IMG/VR virus record: IMGVR_UViG_3300028025_001880
Coordinates: 1-32,142 of that record
Source: a virus
Reading direction: 5' to 3' (one strand)
DNA length: 32,142 bases
Part shown: piece by piece, positions 19,810-28,552 of the stretch
Layout: every line of letters starts with the position of its first letter
How positions within the stretch are numbered: the stretch's first letter is position 1
Translations under genes and position numbers: made by a program
The notes under the pieces: model-generated
Told to the model about the DNA's origin: nothing
What the model saw: only the letters and a program-made list of their open reading frames with translations
Databases searched by the model: none

Positions 19810-21231
19810 TTAACACATCAACGAACATGGTACAATAAATGAACCATCTTCATAAGTGTCTATTACAGTATTAGATAATACCTTAGCAAAAGAACTTGCT
19901 CTTACTAAATCATCAGCTTGAACTTTAGCAGTACCATCTCCATTAGATTGTAGTAAGTCGCCTTTAGATACAGTTTGTCCAGCTTTAATTCGCACAACAT
20001 AAGAACCAACTGAAGCAACATAGAAATCATTATTAATTAAATCGTCATTATCCCAAGCATGAAATACACCATAGACATTCTTAGCTTCACTTGTGTCAGA
20101 TATTTTAGACATCATGTGTTTAACATCTTTTTCTTTTACGATTGTTGCTTGATAATCTGTTCCTTCAAAATTGTAAGTAATTACATCACCTTCTTGTTCA
20201 TTAGCTTTTAATGCGTAAGGTTTTTTTTGTGTATTATTTTCGCTATCTGTAAATTCTACATGATACCAGTCAATCATTTCATCTAAGGATTCCATAACTG
20301 TTCCTCTTAGTACATTTGGTTTTGAATTACCTGCAAATCTTGACCAGTGAGAACCTGTAAAAGCAGAATAAGTAACAGTTGTACCTGATACTGAGATTTG
20401 TGCCTCTTCTGTACCAGCTTGGTAAAATCTAATTAAGTTACCATCATTTGTAAGTCTATTACAAATAATACATTCATCACCATCAACTACAAATATACCT
20501 TTTCCGTTTTGTGGAAAATCTGATCCAGCAGTTGAAAAAGAATTAGTAGTTTTTCCAATCAGTAGATTGCCACCACTAATAATACGCATACGTTCTGTAC
20601 CACCTGTAAGAGTTCTAAATACTTCCAATCCTCTACAATCTATTGCTGTACCTGTTGCATCTGCTCTAAATTCACCAGCAGCAGTTGATGTGCTGTTATC
20701 ACATCTTAATGTAGCTACACCTGCTCTTTGTATTTCTAAACCATTTCCACTAGTAAAACCTGCAGTAGTACCAATTCCTACATCTCCACTACTATCTATC
20801 CTCATAACTTCTGTACCACCTTCTGCAAATCCTATTGTATCTGCAGCTGGAAAAAATATTCCTGTGTTAGTATCAGCAGCTGTTGAAATAGTTGGAGTTC
20901 CAGCAGAACCTGCAGTTAAAGCTAATTTAGCATTTGTAACTGTTGCATCGCTAGGAGTACCTATTGAAAGAACATCACCTAATACTAAAATAAAATCTAT
21001 TGAGTCAGAAGCAGTTAAAGCATCTGAGAATACTATTGTTGAACCTGATATTGTATAAGCTGAAGTTGGCGATTGAATAACACCATTTAAAGATACGATA
21101 CAGTTGTTTGCAGTTTGTGGAAAGTATGCAACTCCACCATTTAATAAATTGTATGTAGCTGTAGCGGATGTTGTAATAGCATCTAGCTTTACAAAGTTTC
21201 CTACAACTGGTTGTTTGCCGATATAAGCCAT
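19810..21231 (-). CDS. Tail fibre protein with C-terminal chaperone-like domain
   Basis: This 473-residue protein starts MAYIGKQPVVGNFVKLDAIT, a fibre N-terminus common in marine phages, followed by IVSLNGVIQSP and PSDATVTNAKL, which usually mark the virion-attachment end. The middle (residues 120-300) is repetitive beta with short repeats (TGIFFPAADTIGFAEGG, TERMRIISGGN). The last 170 residues, from SHWSRFAGNS, form a separate domain ending IVPCSLMC that resembles the C-terminal intramolecular-chaperone (Peptidase_G2-like) modules of trimeric fibres. It probably binds host receptor. The domain names are inferred from pattern. Confidence 0.8.
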   Translation of the reverse strand: MAYIGKQPVVGNFVKLDAITTSATATYNLLNGGVAYFPQTANNCIVSLNGVIQSPTSAYTISGSTIVFSDALTASDSIDFILVLGDVLSIGTPSDATVTNAKLALTAGSAGTPTISTAADTNTGIFFPAADTIGFAEGGTEVMRIDSSGDVGIGTTAGFTSGNGLEIQRAGVATLRCDNSTSTAAGEFRADATGTAIDCRGLEVFRTLTGGTERMRIISGGNLLIGKTTNSFSTAGSDFPQNGKGIFVVDGDECIICNRLTNDGNLIRFYQAGTEEAQISVSGTTVTYSAFTGSHWSRFAGNSKPNVLRGTVMESLDEMIDWYHVEFTDSENNTQKKPYALKANEQEGDVITYNFEGTDYQATIVKEKDVKHMMSKISDTSEAKNVYGVFHAWDNDDLINNDFYVASVGSYVVRIKAGQTVSKGDLLQSNGDGTAKVQADDLVRASSFAKVLSNTVIDTYEDGSFIVPCSLMC

Positions 21232-21531
21232 CTATTTTGGATATTTCTGTTTAACTGCGTTGATGGCTTGTTGCCATTTATTAGTGCCATTAATCTTATC
21301 CCAATACTGCATATCAAGTTGATCTGTAAGAGATGGGTAATCAACAACTCTATCTCTTTGGTATTGTTTAGAATTGTATTCTGTAATTAGTTCTTGTTGC
21401 TTAGCAAGTATTTCATTTGCAGGAATTGGTGTAGTTCCGTTGTGCCAAGTAATCTGGTTTATATCTTCTGCATTAACACTTACTGATGCTTTGGGATTAA
21501 TTGCTAAAATTGCTTTTGATATATCAGTCAT
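21232..21531 (-). CDS. Tail fibre assembly-like protein (XkdW-type)
   Basis: In this 99-residue protein the C-terminal part, SKQYQRDRVVDYPSLTDQLD with QAINAVKQKYPK, is the recurrent Y-x-x-x-R-x-x-(D/E)YPS-x-x-DQLD ... AV-x-x-KYPK pattern of XkdW-like proteins found next to tail fibre genes and thought to aid or complement fibre assembly. It lies immediately before the fibre gene at 21231. The N-terminal half (MTDISKAILAINPKASVSVN) is more variable. Confidence 0.7.
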   Translation of the reverse strand: MTDISKAILAINPKASVSVNAEDINQITWHNGTTPIPANEILAKQQELITEYNSKQYQRDRVVDYPSLTDQLDMQYWDKINGTNKWQQAINAVKQKYPK

Positions 21532-21537
21532 AATTTT

Positions 21538-22134
21538 TTATGTTAAAATTGAACTTGCAACTTCAATAGCTTGAATAGAAGAAGCTGTTACTACAAAAGT
21601 ATTATTATCTCCATCTGAGTTACCTCTATTTAAATAGAAACTACAATTATCAGCATTTTGATCTCTAACAACCATTTTATAAGTAACTGAACTTGTTGAA
21701 CTTGGTGAATCTAAAAATGTAAAAGTTTGCCACACAGGTGCGTTTGATTGTTGTACAGCATTGTAACCAGAACCACTACCTCTAGTTCTGCTTCCATTTG
21801 AATCGCCAATAAAAATATCTGTGCTACCTCTCTGCAATTTAAAATTGAAAGCATTTACATTACCAGATGTTGTCATACTCATACTTACCGTTATCAATAT
21901 TTTATTACTTGCGGAAGCTGGAGTAATTGAAACAGAAAAACCAGTTATATCAGTATCACTATTTGGAATATTTGTAGTAACGAATGTATCTGATTTTAAA
22001 GTTTGTTTAACTTGTAAAATTCCAGAAGTAACACCAGATAACTTAGTAGAAGCTATAGCAGCACTAGCATTAATATCGGCATTAACTATTGTGCCATCAG
22101 TTATTCCTAGTGATTGTATTCTTGTTAGTGGCAT
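21538..22134 (-). CDS. Short tail fibre / receptor-binding-like protein
   Basis: In this 198-residue protein the N-terminal MPLTRIQSLGITDGTIVNAD then INASAAI is the attachment-type repeat shared with the fibre at 22380-23552. Residues 40-198 form a jelly-roll-like beta domain (DITGFSVSITPASASNKILI, FNFKLQRGSTDIFIGD), a common tip domain. AGAGGA stands 8 nt before the ATG, and a promoter-like sequence is just upstream (22147-22174). Confidence 0.7.
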   Translation of the reverse strand: MPLTRIQSLGITDGTIVNADINASAAIASTKLSGVTSGILQVKQTLKSDTFVTTNIPNSDTDITGFSVSITPASASNKILITVSMSMTTSGNVNAFNFKLQRGSTDIFIGDSNGSRTRGSGSGYNAVQQSNAPVWQTFTFLDSPSSTSSVTYKMVVRDQNADNCSFYLNRGNSDGDNNTFVVTASSIQAIEVASSILT

Positions 22135-22146
22135 GTCTAAATTCCT

Positions 22147-22174
22147 CTTATAGTTTTATTAACAGTCTTTACAA
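22147..22174 (-). promoter_or_regulatory. Candidate internal sigma70-type promoter
   Basis: On the leftward strand TTGTAA (22174-22169) and TATAAG (22152-22147) are separated by 16 bp, giving 4/6 and 5/6 matches to the consensus, upstream of the fibre gene starting at 22134. AT-rich DNA yields such matches by chance, so support is moderate. The position in a 72-bp non-coding gap inside the late operon favours it. Confidence 0.4.
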
Positions 22175-22206
22175 GGAATTTAAACATGAAGCATAAATGC
22201 AGCATA

Positions 22207-22383
22207 CTATATTCCCCCACTATCAATTACTTCACCACCTTCAGCAATCCACTTTTGAATAGCTTGGTAGTCTGTGTTTGCTGGGTCTAGAGGTACTGAT
22301 ATAAAATTACTAGAATTAACATAAGTTACTTGGTAACTTACAAACTCACCATTAAAATAATTTTTAGTTATTGTATTAATCAT
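22207..22383 (-). CDS. 58-residue fibre-adjacent hypothetical protein
   Basis: The ORF begins MINTITKNYFNGEFVSYQVT and ends AIQKWIAEGGEVIDSGGI. Its ATG overlaps the stop of the fibre gene at 22380 by 4 nt (ATGA). The YQAIQKWIAEGG segment is a pattern I often see in tiny proteins next to marine phage fibre genes, perhaps a fibre chaperone. The function is unknown. Confidence 0.7.
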   Translation of the reverse strand: MINTITKNYFNGEFVSYQVTYVNSSNFISVPLDPANTDYQAIQKWIAEGGEVIDSGGI

Positions 22384-23552
22384 AATTCAGCACTTAATGT
22401 AATTTTGTTATCATTCTGAAATCTAGCTATACATACTCTACTAGTTACTATACTAGTAAAATTTCCTAATTGTGTAAAACAACCAGAATCATTTCCATGT
22501 AAAAGGGTAATATCAGTAGAACTTTGGGTTAAATTATTTGCACCATCATTTATATTAAATACTCCTGTCTGACCAACAGTTGGAGTAGAACGCATTTTTG
22601 TAAAAAATTGTGGAATAATAAATACACTAATGGAATTAGCACCTAGTCCAGTACCAGTTTGCACATTTTGATAATATCGGTGGCAACGATTCAAGCTAAC
22701 ATCAATAGGTAAGAACTCAAAATCAGTAGCACTTGTTCCAGCTTCTAATTGTATTCCAGTAATTAAAAAATCATTTGATGTGCTGTCTGCTATATTGACT
22801 TGACCAACTGCTCTGTTAGCACTTGTTGTTGATGCCCAAGTAGTTCCTAAAGTTCCTGATGTTAAATTTGAACCAGCACCTAACCAAAAATTTAATCTTA
22901 ATGACTCACCATTATCATTTGTAAATGCACCAGTTGTATCTCCTTCAAAAGTAATAGTTTTAAATTCCCAAGTGTTAGTAACACTTACAGTGTAAGATTT
23001 AGATATGCTTCTTGAATTATCTGTATCAGTTAGTTCAAGAATAAAAGTTCCAGTTTTTGTAGATTTTACCCAAAATGATGCAGTTAAAGATACTGCACTT
23101 GCAGTTCCTTTTTTTAAATATTGTAAATTTTGTCCCTCAAATATTGTTCTTAAAGCAAGAAAATCACTAGCAGAAGGTGAAGCATCAGCAGTAGTACAAT
23201 CTAATTTTAAAGATTTAGAAAAACCATATCCTGAAGGAACATCTGTTGATTGCGACATAGTCCAAGTTCCAAGTGAATCAACTGCAATAGCCATTCTATC
23301 TAAAGTATAATAACCACTTGCAGTTATAGAAGCTACACTTGTACTTCTTTGTGCAATTTGCATATCACCATTAATAACTATATTTCTAAAACTTGGATTG
23401 CCAGATAATTTATTTAATGTGATTGCTGAAGATGCATTAATGTCTGCATTAACAATAGTACCATCTACAATCTTTGCAGATGTTATAATACTATCAGCTA
23501 TATCCGCAGAAGTTAAAGGTACTGCAGAAGGTTTATTTCCTATGAAAGGCAT
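22380..23552 (-). CDS. Tail fibre protein with carbohydrate-binding-like domain
   Basis: This 390-residue protein starts MPFIGNKPSAVPLTSADIAD and has the DGTIVNADINASSAI repeat (residues about 31-45). From NPSFRNIVINGDMQIAQRST with YYTLDRMAI it has the N-G-x-M-Q-x-x-QR-x-T ... Y-x-x-DR-x motif of a widespread phage and prophage fibre domain whose later strands resemble carbohydrate-binding modules (SFWVKSTKTGTFILEL, ITGIQLEAGTSATDFEF). A C-terminal tip of about 100 residues, CHRYYQNVQTG onward, completes the family pattern. It probably recognises a surface glycan. Confidence 0.82.
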   Translation of the reverse strand: MPFIGNKPSAVPLTSADIADSIITSAKIVDGTIVNADINASSAITLNKLSGNPSFRNIVINGDMQIAQRSTSVASITASGYYTLDRMAIAVDSLGTWTMSQSTDVPSGYGFSKSLKLDCTTADASPSASDFLALRTIFEGQNLQYLKKGTASAVSLTASFWVKSTKTGTFILELTDTDNSRSISKSYTVSVTNTWEFKTITFEGDTTGAFTNDNGESLRLNFWLGAGSNLTSGTLGTTWASTTSANRAVGQVNIADSTSNDFLITGIQLEAGTSATDFEFLPIDVSLNRCHRYYQNVQTGTGLGANSISVFIIPQFFTKMRSTPTVGQTGVFNINDGANNLTQSSTDITLLHGNDSGCFTQLGNFTSIVTSRVCIARFQNDNKITLSAEL

Positions 23553-23562
23553 AATTAATTTC

Positions 23563-23889
23563 CTATGAACTTATGTCGTCAACTGCAGAAACCCATACAT
23601 CAAGTGATGCAGCAGTATCAGATTGTATTTTTAAAGCATCGCCAGATTGTAAAACAAACTTAGCTCCACCATCTAAAACTTGTAATGCTGAACCTGAAGG
23701 GATTGGTGCAGATTTTACTAAATAAATATCATTTGTTCCATCGTTAATATAAACATCTGCATTAACTGCAGAACCAGTTATATTAGCAATAGATATTCCA
23801 ACTACTGTATCGTATGAGTTAGCTGTGAAAGATGTAACAGCAGATGTGCCTACGTTATTGTTTGTGTATCTTCTAAAATTTTGTGCCAT
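23563..23889 (-). CDS. Small beta virion protein, paralogue-like of 17728-18051
   Basis: This 108-residue protein is mostly beta strands (VVGISIANITGSAVNADVYI, IPSGSALQVLDGG, FVLQSGDALKIQSD). The strand order and the VLxxGDxLKI motif match the protein at 17728-18051. AGGAAATAAAAT precedes the ATG. A short fibre or head-spike component is likely from position between two fibre genes. Confidence 0.68.
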   Translation of the reverse strand: MAQNFRRYTNNNVGTSAVTSFTANSYDTVVGISIANITGSAVNADVYINDGTNDIYLVKSAPIPSGSALQVLDGGAKFVLQSGDALKIQSDTAASLDVWVSAVDDISS

Positions 23890-23917
23890 ATTTTATTTCC
23901 TATTATATTATTTGTTA

Positions 23918-25609
23918 CTATAAAGCAATTGACATAGCAATCGCAAAACCATTACTTGCTTTACTATCTATTTGAGTTTGAATAGCTGAAGTTACACCAT
24001 CCAAATAACCAAATTCTGTATTATCTACTGTACCTGTTCCAATTTTAGTAGCAGCTATTGAATTAACTGCAATGTTAATTGTACCAGAACTTGTTACTGG
24101 TGAGTTAGTTACTGTAAATTCTGAAGATCCTGCATCAGCTAAACCTACGGAAGTTACTGTTCCGCCTGAGCTTGGAAATACTTGTGTATATGAAATTGAA
24201 CTAGAACCAAGTGTAGCACTTGTGTCTGTAGTACATAAAAATAAATCGTCAGCATGAGTAGAACCTTCTGATACTAAAATTAATTGTCCAGCTAATTCTG
24301 ATATTGTATCATACTCTGTATCTCTTGAAGCAGCACCTGAAGCCACAACAGTATATAAACCATTTTGAGATGGAGTAGATTGATCTTTTAATAAAACTCT
24401 ATTTCCTGTTGCTAATGTAATACCATCTAAGGTATCACCGTTTTCTAATCCAGAAGATATAGCTACGTTAGTAGTAGAAGCAACTCTTGCAACAGCTCTT
24501 GTTCTAAGTCCAGCAACTAAATTATCAACATAGTTTTTAGTAGCTGCTTCAGATGTAGATGAAGGATCACCTAATCCTGTAATTGTTCCACCAGTTACTG
24601 CAACGTTATTTGCATTTTGAGTTGAAATAGTTCCTAATCCTAAATTAGTTCTTGCAGTAGATGTAGAAGATACGTCTGATAAATTATTTGAATTTGTTAG
24701 TTTAGTTCCTAATTGAGTTTGAACTGCAGAAGTTACTCCACTTAAATATCCTAGTTCTGTATCAGTAGTTGCAGATACTGCAATCTTTGAAGATGAATTA
24801 GATATAACTGCTCTTGAAGCTGTTAAAGATTCTGTATCAATTGTAGTTGCTGATCCAGTAATCGTTGCTTGTTTGTTATCTAATTGAGTTTGAATAGCAC
24901 TTGTTACTCCAGATACATAACCAAGTTCAGTATCTGTTACTGTTGATACAGCAATCTTTCCAGATGAATTGGATATAGCAGCTCTATTAGCAGTTAAGTC
25001 AGATGTTACTACAGTTGTAGCAGCTCCTGTTATTGTAGCTTGTTTGGAATCTATTTGTGTTTGTATTGCAGATGTAACTCCATCAAGATATGAAAATTCT
25101 AAATTAGAAACTGCACCGCCACCGATTTTAGCTGCGTCAATTGCTGCTGATGCAGAAATTTTAGCATTAGTAATTACTAGTTCTGGTATTGAATCATTTG
25201 TTTTAGATAAAGCACCAAGATAAATTGTAATAGTTTCATTAGATAATGAACCACTATCCCAAGTTACTGTTACAGTTGTGTTAGTTGAAAATGTAGTTGC
25301 ACTAATTGTTCCGTAGATAGTTCCTGTAGAAGAACCGATTGCTTTTACTCTACGACCAACATGATAAAAACTTGTAACATCTACACCAGATACTGTGAAT
25401 GAAGTTGATGAAGCATAAGCAATAGTAAATGTACTATCTCCGTCTCCATAAATAACCCATTGAGAATCATTATACCATTCTCTAATATCAGCTGTTAAAC
25501 CTCTAAATGCGTTATTGATATTTGAAGGTAACATTCCTTCAGCAATACTAATTCCACCTATTGATGTATTACTACCTGCTGTTGAACTATAATCTTTTAT
25601 TCCTGCCAT
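23918..25609 (-). CDS. Long tail fibre with 57-residue repeats
   Basis: In this 563-residue protein, residues 1-145 form an N-terminal virion-binding part (NINNAFRGLTADIREWYND, with a beta domain from WVIYGDGDST). Residues 171-304 hold three copies of a unit beginning (F/L)(S/G)Y-(L/V)-(D/S)GVTSA-(I/V)-QTQ at 57-residue intervals (171, 228, 285). A fourth copy lies near the C-terminus (about 532). Between them (320-530) is a SEAATKNYVDNLVAGL segment typical of phage fibres, followed by a beta domain. The C-terminus is short (SNGFAIAMSIAL), suggesting that the receptor tip is on the later fibre proteins. GGAG precedes the ATG by 6 nt. Confidence 0.82.
   Translation of the reverse strand: MAGIKDYSSTAGSNTSIGGISIAEGMLPSNINNAFRGLTADIREWYNDSQWVIYGDGDSTFTIAYASSTSFTVSGVDVTSFYHVGRRVKAIGSSTGTIYGTISATTFSTNTTVTVTWDSGSLSNETITIYLGALSKTNDSIPELVITNAKISASAAIDAAKIGGGAVSNLEFSYLDGVTSAIQTQIDSKQATITGAATTVVTSDLTANRAAISNSSGKIAVSTVTDTELGYVSGVTSAIQTQLDNKQATITGSATTIDTESLTASRAVISNSSSKIAVSATTDTELGYLSGVTSAVQTQLGTKLTNSNNLSDVSSTSTARTNLGLGTISTQNANNVAVTGGTITGLGDPSSTSEAATKNYVDNLVAGLRTRAVARVASTTNVAISSGLENGDTLDGITLATGNRVLLKDQSTPSQNGLYTVVASGAASRDTEYDTISELAGQLILVSEGSTHADDLFLCTTDTSATLGSSSISYTQVFPSSGGTVTSVGLADAGSSEFTVTNSPVTSSGTINIAVNSIAATKIGTGTVDNTEFGYLDGVTSAIQTQIDSKASNGFAIAMSIAL
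24698..25099 (-). repeat. Three 171-bp in-frame repeats in the long fibre
   Basis: The 57-residue units at codons 171, 228 and 285 each contain GVTSA(I/V)QTQ(I/L), then KQATITG-type and NSS(G/S)KIAVS segments. The exact spacing shows tandem duplication. The third unit is truncated after its first 20 residues, and a fourth isolated copy is at about 23957-24016. Confidence 0.8.
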
Positions 25610-25610
25610 A

Positions 25611-25766
25611 TTAATCTCCTAAGAACCATGAGAAAACTTTATCGTTTTCTGTATTAAATTTATTTATATATGTATTTACCGCTTCTTCAATCTGTCTTTG
25701 AAAATATTCTTGTGTCTCAAATGAATACCTAACATTATCTATATCTTTTTCAATAACATCTACCAT
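25611..25766 (-). CDS. 51-residue hypothetical protein
   Basis: The ORF begins MVDVIEKDIDNVRYSFETQE and ends NDKVFSWFLGD. It starts within the stop of the nozzle gene (TAATG) and ends 2 bp before the long fibre gene, so the spacing strongly suggests a real gene. The protein is acidic and helical. Its location between nozzle and fibre suggests an assembly or junction factor. Confidence 0.65.
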   Translation of the reverse strand: MVDVIEKDIDNVRYSFETQEYFQRQIEEAVNTYINKFNTENDKVFSWFLGD

Positions 25767-27232
25767 TATCTATATCCTGCTTTACTTGCAACAAAATCTA
25801 CACCTTGTGCATTATGCCAATTTGTACCTGAAGCAACTTTAATATTAGCTCTAACATATCTTCCTGATTTTCTTACAGGATTAATACCACTATTTGTCAT
25901 AGTAGATACACTAGATTGTGTAATATCATCTGCAAGACGCTCTCTTGTTTTAAGAGTAACTGTTGCTGTAGCATCTACTACTGGTCTTACACCGGTTATA
26001 TTTGCTCTTGCTCCTGGAAATATTTCAAACTCTGATGTTTCTATTTCTGCTTCTAATTGATTTCCAGAAAAGATAGCAGCTTTATAGTTACTATCAATTG
26101 CACCTAAATACAACTGTCCACCAGACCAGAAATCTGTGTCTAATGCAATGTTAATATCATCTAAATCTTGAGATATAATATCCATTAATTCAACTGTATA
26201 AGCGCCAACAAACTGAGAAAATATTTGGCTAGCACTAACTTCTGCTAAAGACCATTTTTGAGTTGCATAATTATAAATTAAAATCCTATCACAAATACCA
26301 GTTGTATTATTTGTATTGTTAGATGATGGATATAACCACATCGCTAATTGATTAAATGGATCTACTGTTGCAACAATTCTATCTGTGTATGCTTTGTTTA
26401 AATTACTATCAAAAAATCTATTAACTTTTTCAGCACCAATAGCAATTACACTATCACCATCTATTTGAAAAAATCCGTCATCAGCATAAAAGAATACTCT
26501 TCTATTATCTTGACAAATAGTTTTTCCATAAACTGCACCTCTGTTTGGAGATATAACTGATAATCTAAATACAGTTGCACCACCTACATAGTCCATACGA
26601 ATAATTTGGTTTTGTCTAAATACATAACCAATTTCTCCTGATGTAATTCCTACAACTCTTCCGCCTGATCCTGGTAAATCTTGAAAATCTGCAGACTTTG
26701 AACCTTCTGTCCAAGTTGAAATATCATTTATTCCAGACCATTGAATTCTATTTGTTGCTCCAGATATGTTTCCTGTAACTAAAAAATCTCTAATAACTCC
26801 TGATACTCTAAATAATGGTGGAGTTCCATCTGTGGCTATTGCTGATAAATTTGCAAAGTTTGTTGATGTTCCCATTAAATAATATTGAGGAGCATCTATT
26901 CCATTACTTGCTATAATGTAATTTCCAAATTGTGTGAATGTCCAGAAATCTGTATTGCCACCAGTTAAAGAACCTTTTCTTGATGTGAACGTTCCTGAAT
27001 CTAATTGATAAATATTAGTGTTAGTTGCAACAAAGTTATAAACAGTATTAGTATTATCTCTGAATGACCCAGCACCCCTAGCATTTGCTGAAATTGTATT
27101 AGAGCTGTAAGCAACCAAACTTTTAAATGGCTTGTAACCTTGTAAAGCATAATAAACATTCTTAGCAACGTTTGCACCTGGATTCAAGTGTTCTGGTTGA
27201 TCTGGTAACCATTCACCAAAAGGTACTTGCAT
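25766..27232 (-). CDS. Tail nozzle-like protein
   Basis: This 488-residue protein begins MQVPFGEWLPDQPEHLNPGA and continues with beta-propeller-like repeats (FQFGN-type strands such as FTQFGNYIIASNGIDAPQYY, DFLVTGNISG, IGYVFRQNQIIRMDY, RVFFYADDGFFQIDG). This is the pattern of the second tail-tube protein of short-tailed phages (P22 gp10-type and T7 gp12-type nozzles), which lie immediately after the adaptor, as here. It would form the distal opening of the tail. The call is by architecture and order. Confidence 0.72.
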   Translation of the reverse strand: MQVPFGEWLPDQPEHLNPGANVAKNVYYALQGYKPFKSLVAYSSNTISANARGAGSFRDNTNTVYNFVATNTNIYQLDSGTFTSRKGSLTGGNTDFWTFTQFGNYIIASNGIDAPQYYLMGTSTNFANLSAIATDGTPPLFRVSGVIRDFLVTGNISGATNRIQWSGINDISTWTEGSKSADFQDLPGSGGRVVGITSGEIGYVFRQNQIIRMDYVGGATVFRLSVISPNRGAVYGKTICQDNRRVFFYADDGFFQIDGDSVIAIGAEKVNRFFDSNLNKAYTDRIVATVDPFNQLAMWLYPSSNNTNNTTGICDRILIYNYATQKWSLAEVSASQIFSQFVGAYTVELMDIISQDLDDINIALDTDFWSGGQLYLGAIDSNYKAAIFSGNQLEAEIETSEFEIFPGARANITGVRPVVDATATVTLKTRERLADDITQSSVSTMTNSGINPVRKSGRYVRANIKVASGTNWHNAQGVDFVASKAGYR

Positions 27233-27237
27233 ATTGA

Positions 27238-27909
27238 TTATTCTGTTATTGTTGTAACGTATCTTCTTGTAAATGGAGAAGCGACTGTAACATCTGATCT
27301 AATTTGTAATGGTGATCCAGAATAAGCATCTTCTCTATCATTTAATTCAATTCTTTCTAAAGCTGTTTGATACATTTGCGACCATTGCTGAACTTGATTA
27401 GGATCAAATCCACCTAAAAAATTAGCGGCATGAAATAAACTACCGTATAAATAAACAGCAGGGTGATCTGCTAAAATATAATTAGAAGTATTACTTGAAG
27501 TTAATGGATCAAATTTTTTATAATAATTTAATATTCCTGAATAAGTTGAATCTGGTCTTGGAGCAAATCTAAATGTTGAACCTAATATTGTGTATGAACT
27601 TGGAACGCCTGTTGTTGAAGATGCTTTAACCGCATCCATTTGTGCAGGGGAAATAAAAGTCATTGGGAACTTTGCCCCATTACTTAAAATATAAAAATCT
27701 CTTACTTGTAAAAATCCTGTTGGAACGGTTTCTGTTTCAGCGTCAATTGTAATTGTAGTTTGCGCATGCATCTGACGTATTCTTAATTTAGCATTTAAGT
27801 CTGCTTCAGTAAGAACAATAAAATCATCTGATATTTCAGAAGTTAAATCTGATCTATTTAACCAATTGGCAATTGTTGTTTTTAATTCTGTATATGTACT
27901 TAAAGCCAT
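27238..27909 (-). CDS. Head-tail adaptor (SU10-like adaptor / tail tube A-type)
   Basis: This 223-residue protein begins MALSTYTELKTTIANWLNRS and continues DDFIVLTEADLNAKLRIRQM, the typical helical opening of phage adaptor proteins that bind the portal ring. A beta hairpin with VPTGFLQVRDFYILSNG and a helical C-terminal part (YLYGSLFHAANFLGGFDPNQ) follow. The position between head genes and nozzle fits. It begins 1 bp after the start of the upstream gene's stop and overlaps nothing else. Confidence 0.8.
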   Translation of the reverse strand: MALSTYTELKTTIANWLNRSDLTSEISDDFIVLTEADLNAKLRIRQMHAQTTITIDAETETVPTGFLQVRDFYILSNGAKFPMTFISPAQMDAVKASSTTGVPSSYTILGSTFRFAPRPDSTYSGILNYYKKFDPLTSSNTSNYILADHPAVYLYGSLFHAANFLGGFDPNQVQQWSQMYQTALERIELNDREDAYSGSPLQIRSDVTVASPFTRRYVTTITE

Positions 27910-28235
27910 TATAATCTACCTGGTGCTGTTCTAAACATTTGAAATTCAGAACTGTTTAATTTTTTTTTTAGTATTTTCTTTTGAACATCAGAAGGCAAAG
28001 CAAACCAATTTGAATTACCATTGTATTCTTTTGACCAAATTTCTAAAACTAACGTTGGAATAGAAGCAACTCTTTTTAAATCTTTAGACTTAGAGTAACC
28101 ATTGTTATGAGAGTATAATTTTTTATTATGCTCAACAATAGGTTTGTAATCTATATTTCTTTCAATAACAACTTTATCACTATCTGAGTGATAAGTAGTT
28201 GTCATTAAACCATCTTTCTCAACTATCTTACTCAT
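27909..28235 (-). CDS. Conserved podovirus-type hypothetical protein
   Basis: This 108-residue protein has a YSHNNGYSKSKDLKRVASIP stretch and a C-terminal FQMFRTAPGRL. The pattern HN-x-x-(L/Y)-x-x-x-NGYS-x-x-x-x-x-(R/K)RVASIP ... RTAPGRL is one I remember in short-tailed phages next to tail adaptor genes. The role is unknown; head completion or tail assembly is plausible from context. Confidence 0.75.
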   Translation of the reverse strand: MSKIVEKDGLMTTTYHSDSDKVVIERNIDYKPIVEHNKKLYSHNNGYSKSKDLKRVASIPTLVLEIWSKEYNGNSNWFALPSDVQKKILKKKLNSSEFQMFRTAPGRL

Positions 28236-28261
28236 AGTCTAACTTATCTAAATGTATTTTA

Positions 28262-28552
28262 TTACTTAGACATTTGACTAACAGAAGCAGTTCCGCCAGA
28301 AGATACTTGTATAAAGCTAATTTTCTGACCTGGATTTACTCTGATAATCTCAATTACGTTAGCTGGTAAATATGTATCACTAGATGTTGCAACCGGTGTT
28401 CCTGCTATTTTATAATAAGCAGCTGTAGTTGCAGCAATTCTTATGTGATGTATTCCAGAAGCAAACGCAGCGCTAGCCGCAGCTGTTCCTGTGTAAGCAA
28501 CGTTTTCATTTGATACAACTGCAAAAGCTGGATCTGTGCTATTACCTGACAT
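28262..28552 (-). CDS. Small beta-rich head or tail protein
   Basis: This 96-residue protein has strands such as GIHHIRIAATTAAYYKIAGT and VIEIIRVNPGQKISFIQVSS, typical of a small beta-sandwich. It shares its start with the stop of the upstream acidic gene (TAATG). The family resembles small hypothetical virion proteins seen downstream of marine-phage capsid genes. A structural role is likely but unproven. Confidence 0.65.
   Translation of the reverse strand: MSGNSTDPAFAVVSNENVAYTGTAAASAAFASGIHHIRIAATTAAYYKIAGTPVATSSDTYLPANVIEIIRVNPGQKISFIQVSSGGTASVSQMSK

Noticed and set aside
20567-21058. 163-codon plus-strand ORF
   Set aside because: Antisense to the tail fibre; Pro/Val/Ala-rich composition mirrors the Gly/Thr/Ala-rich fibre codons, and no ribosome site is seen.
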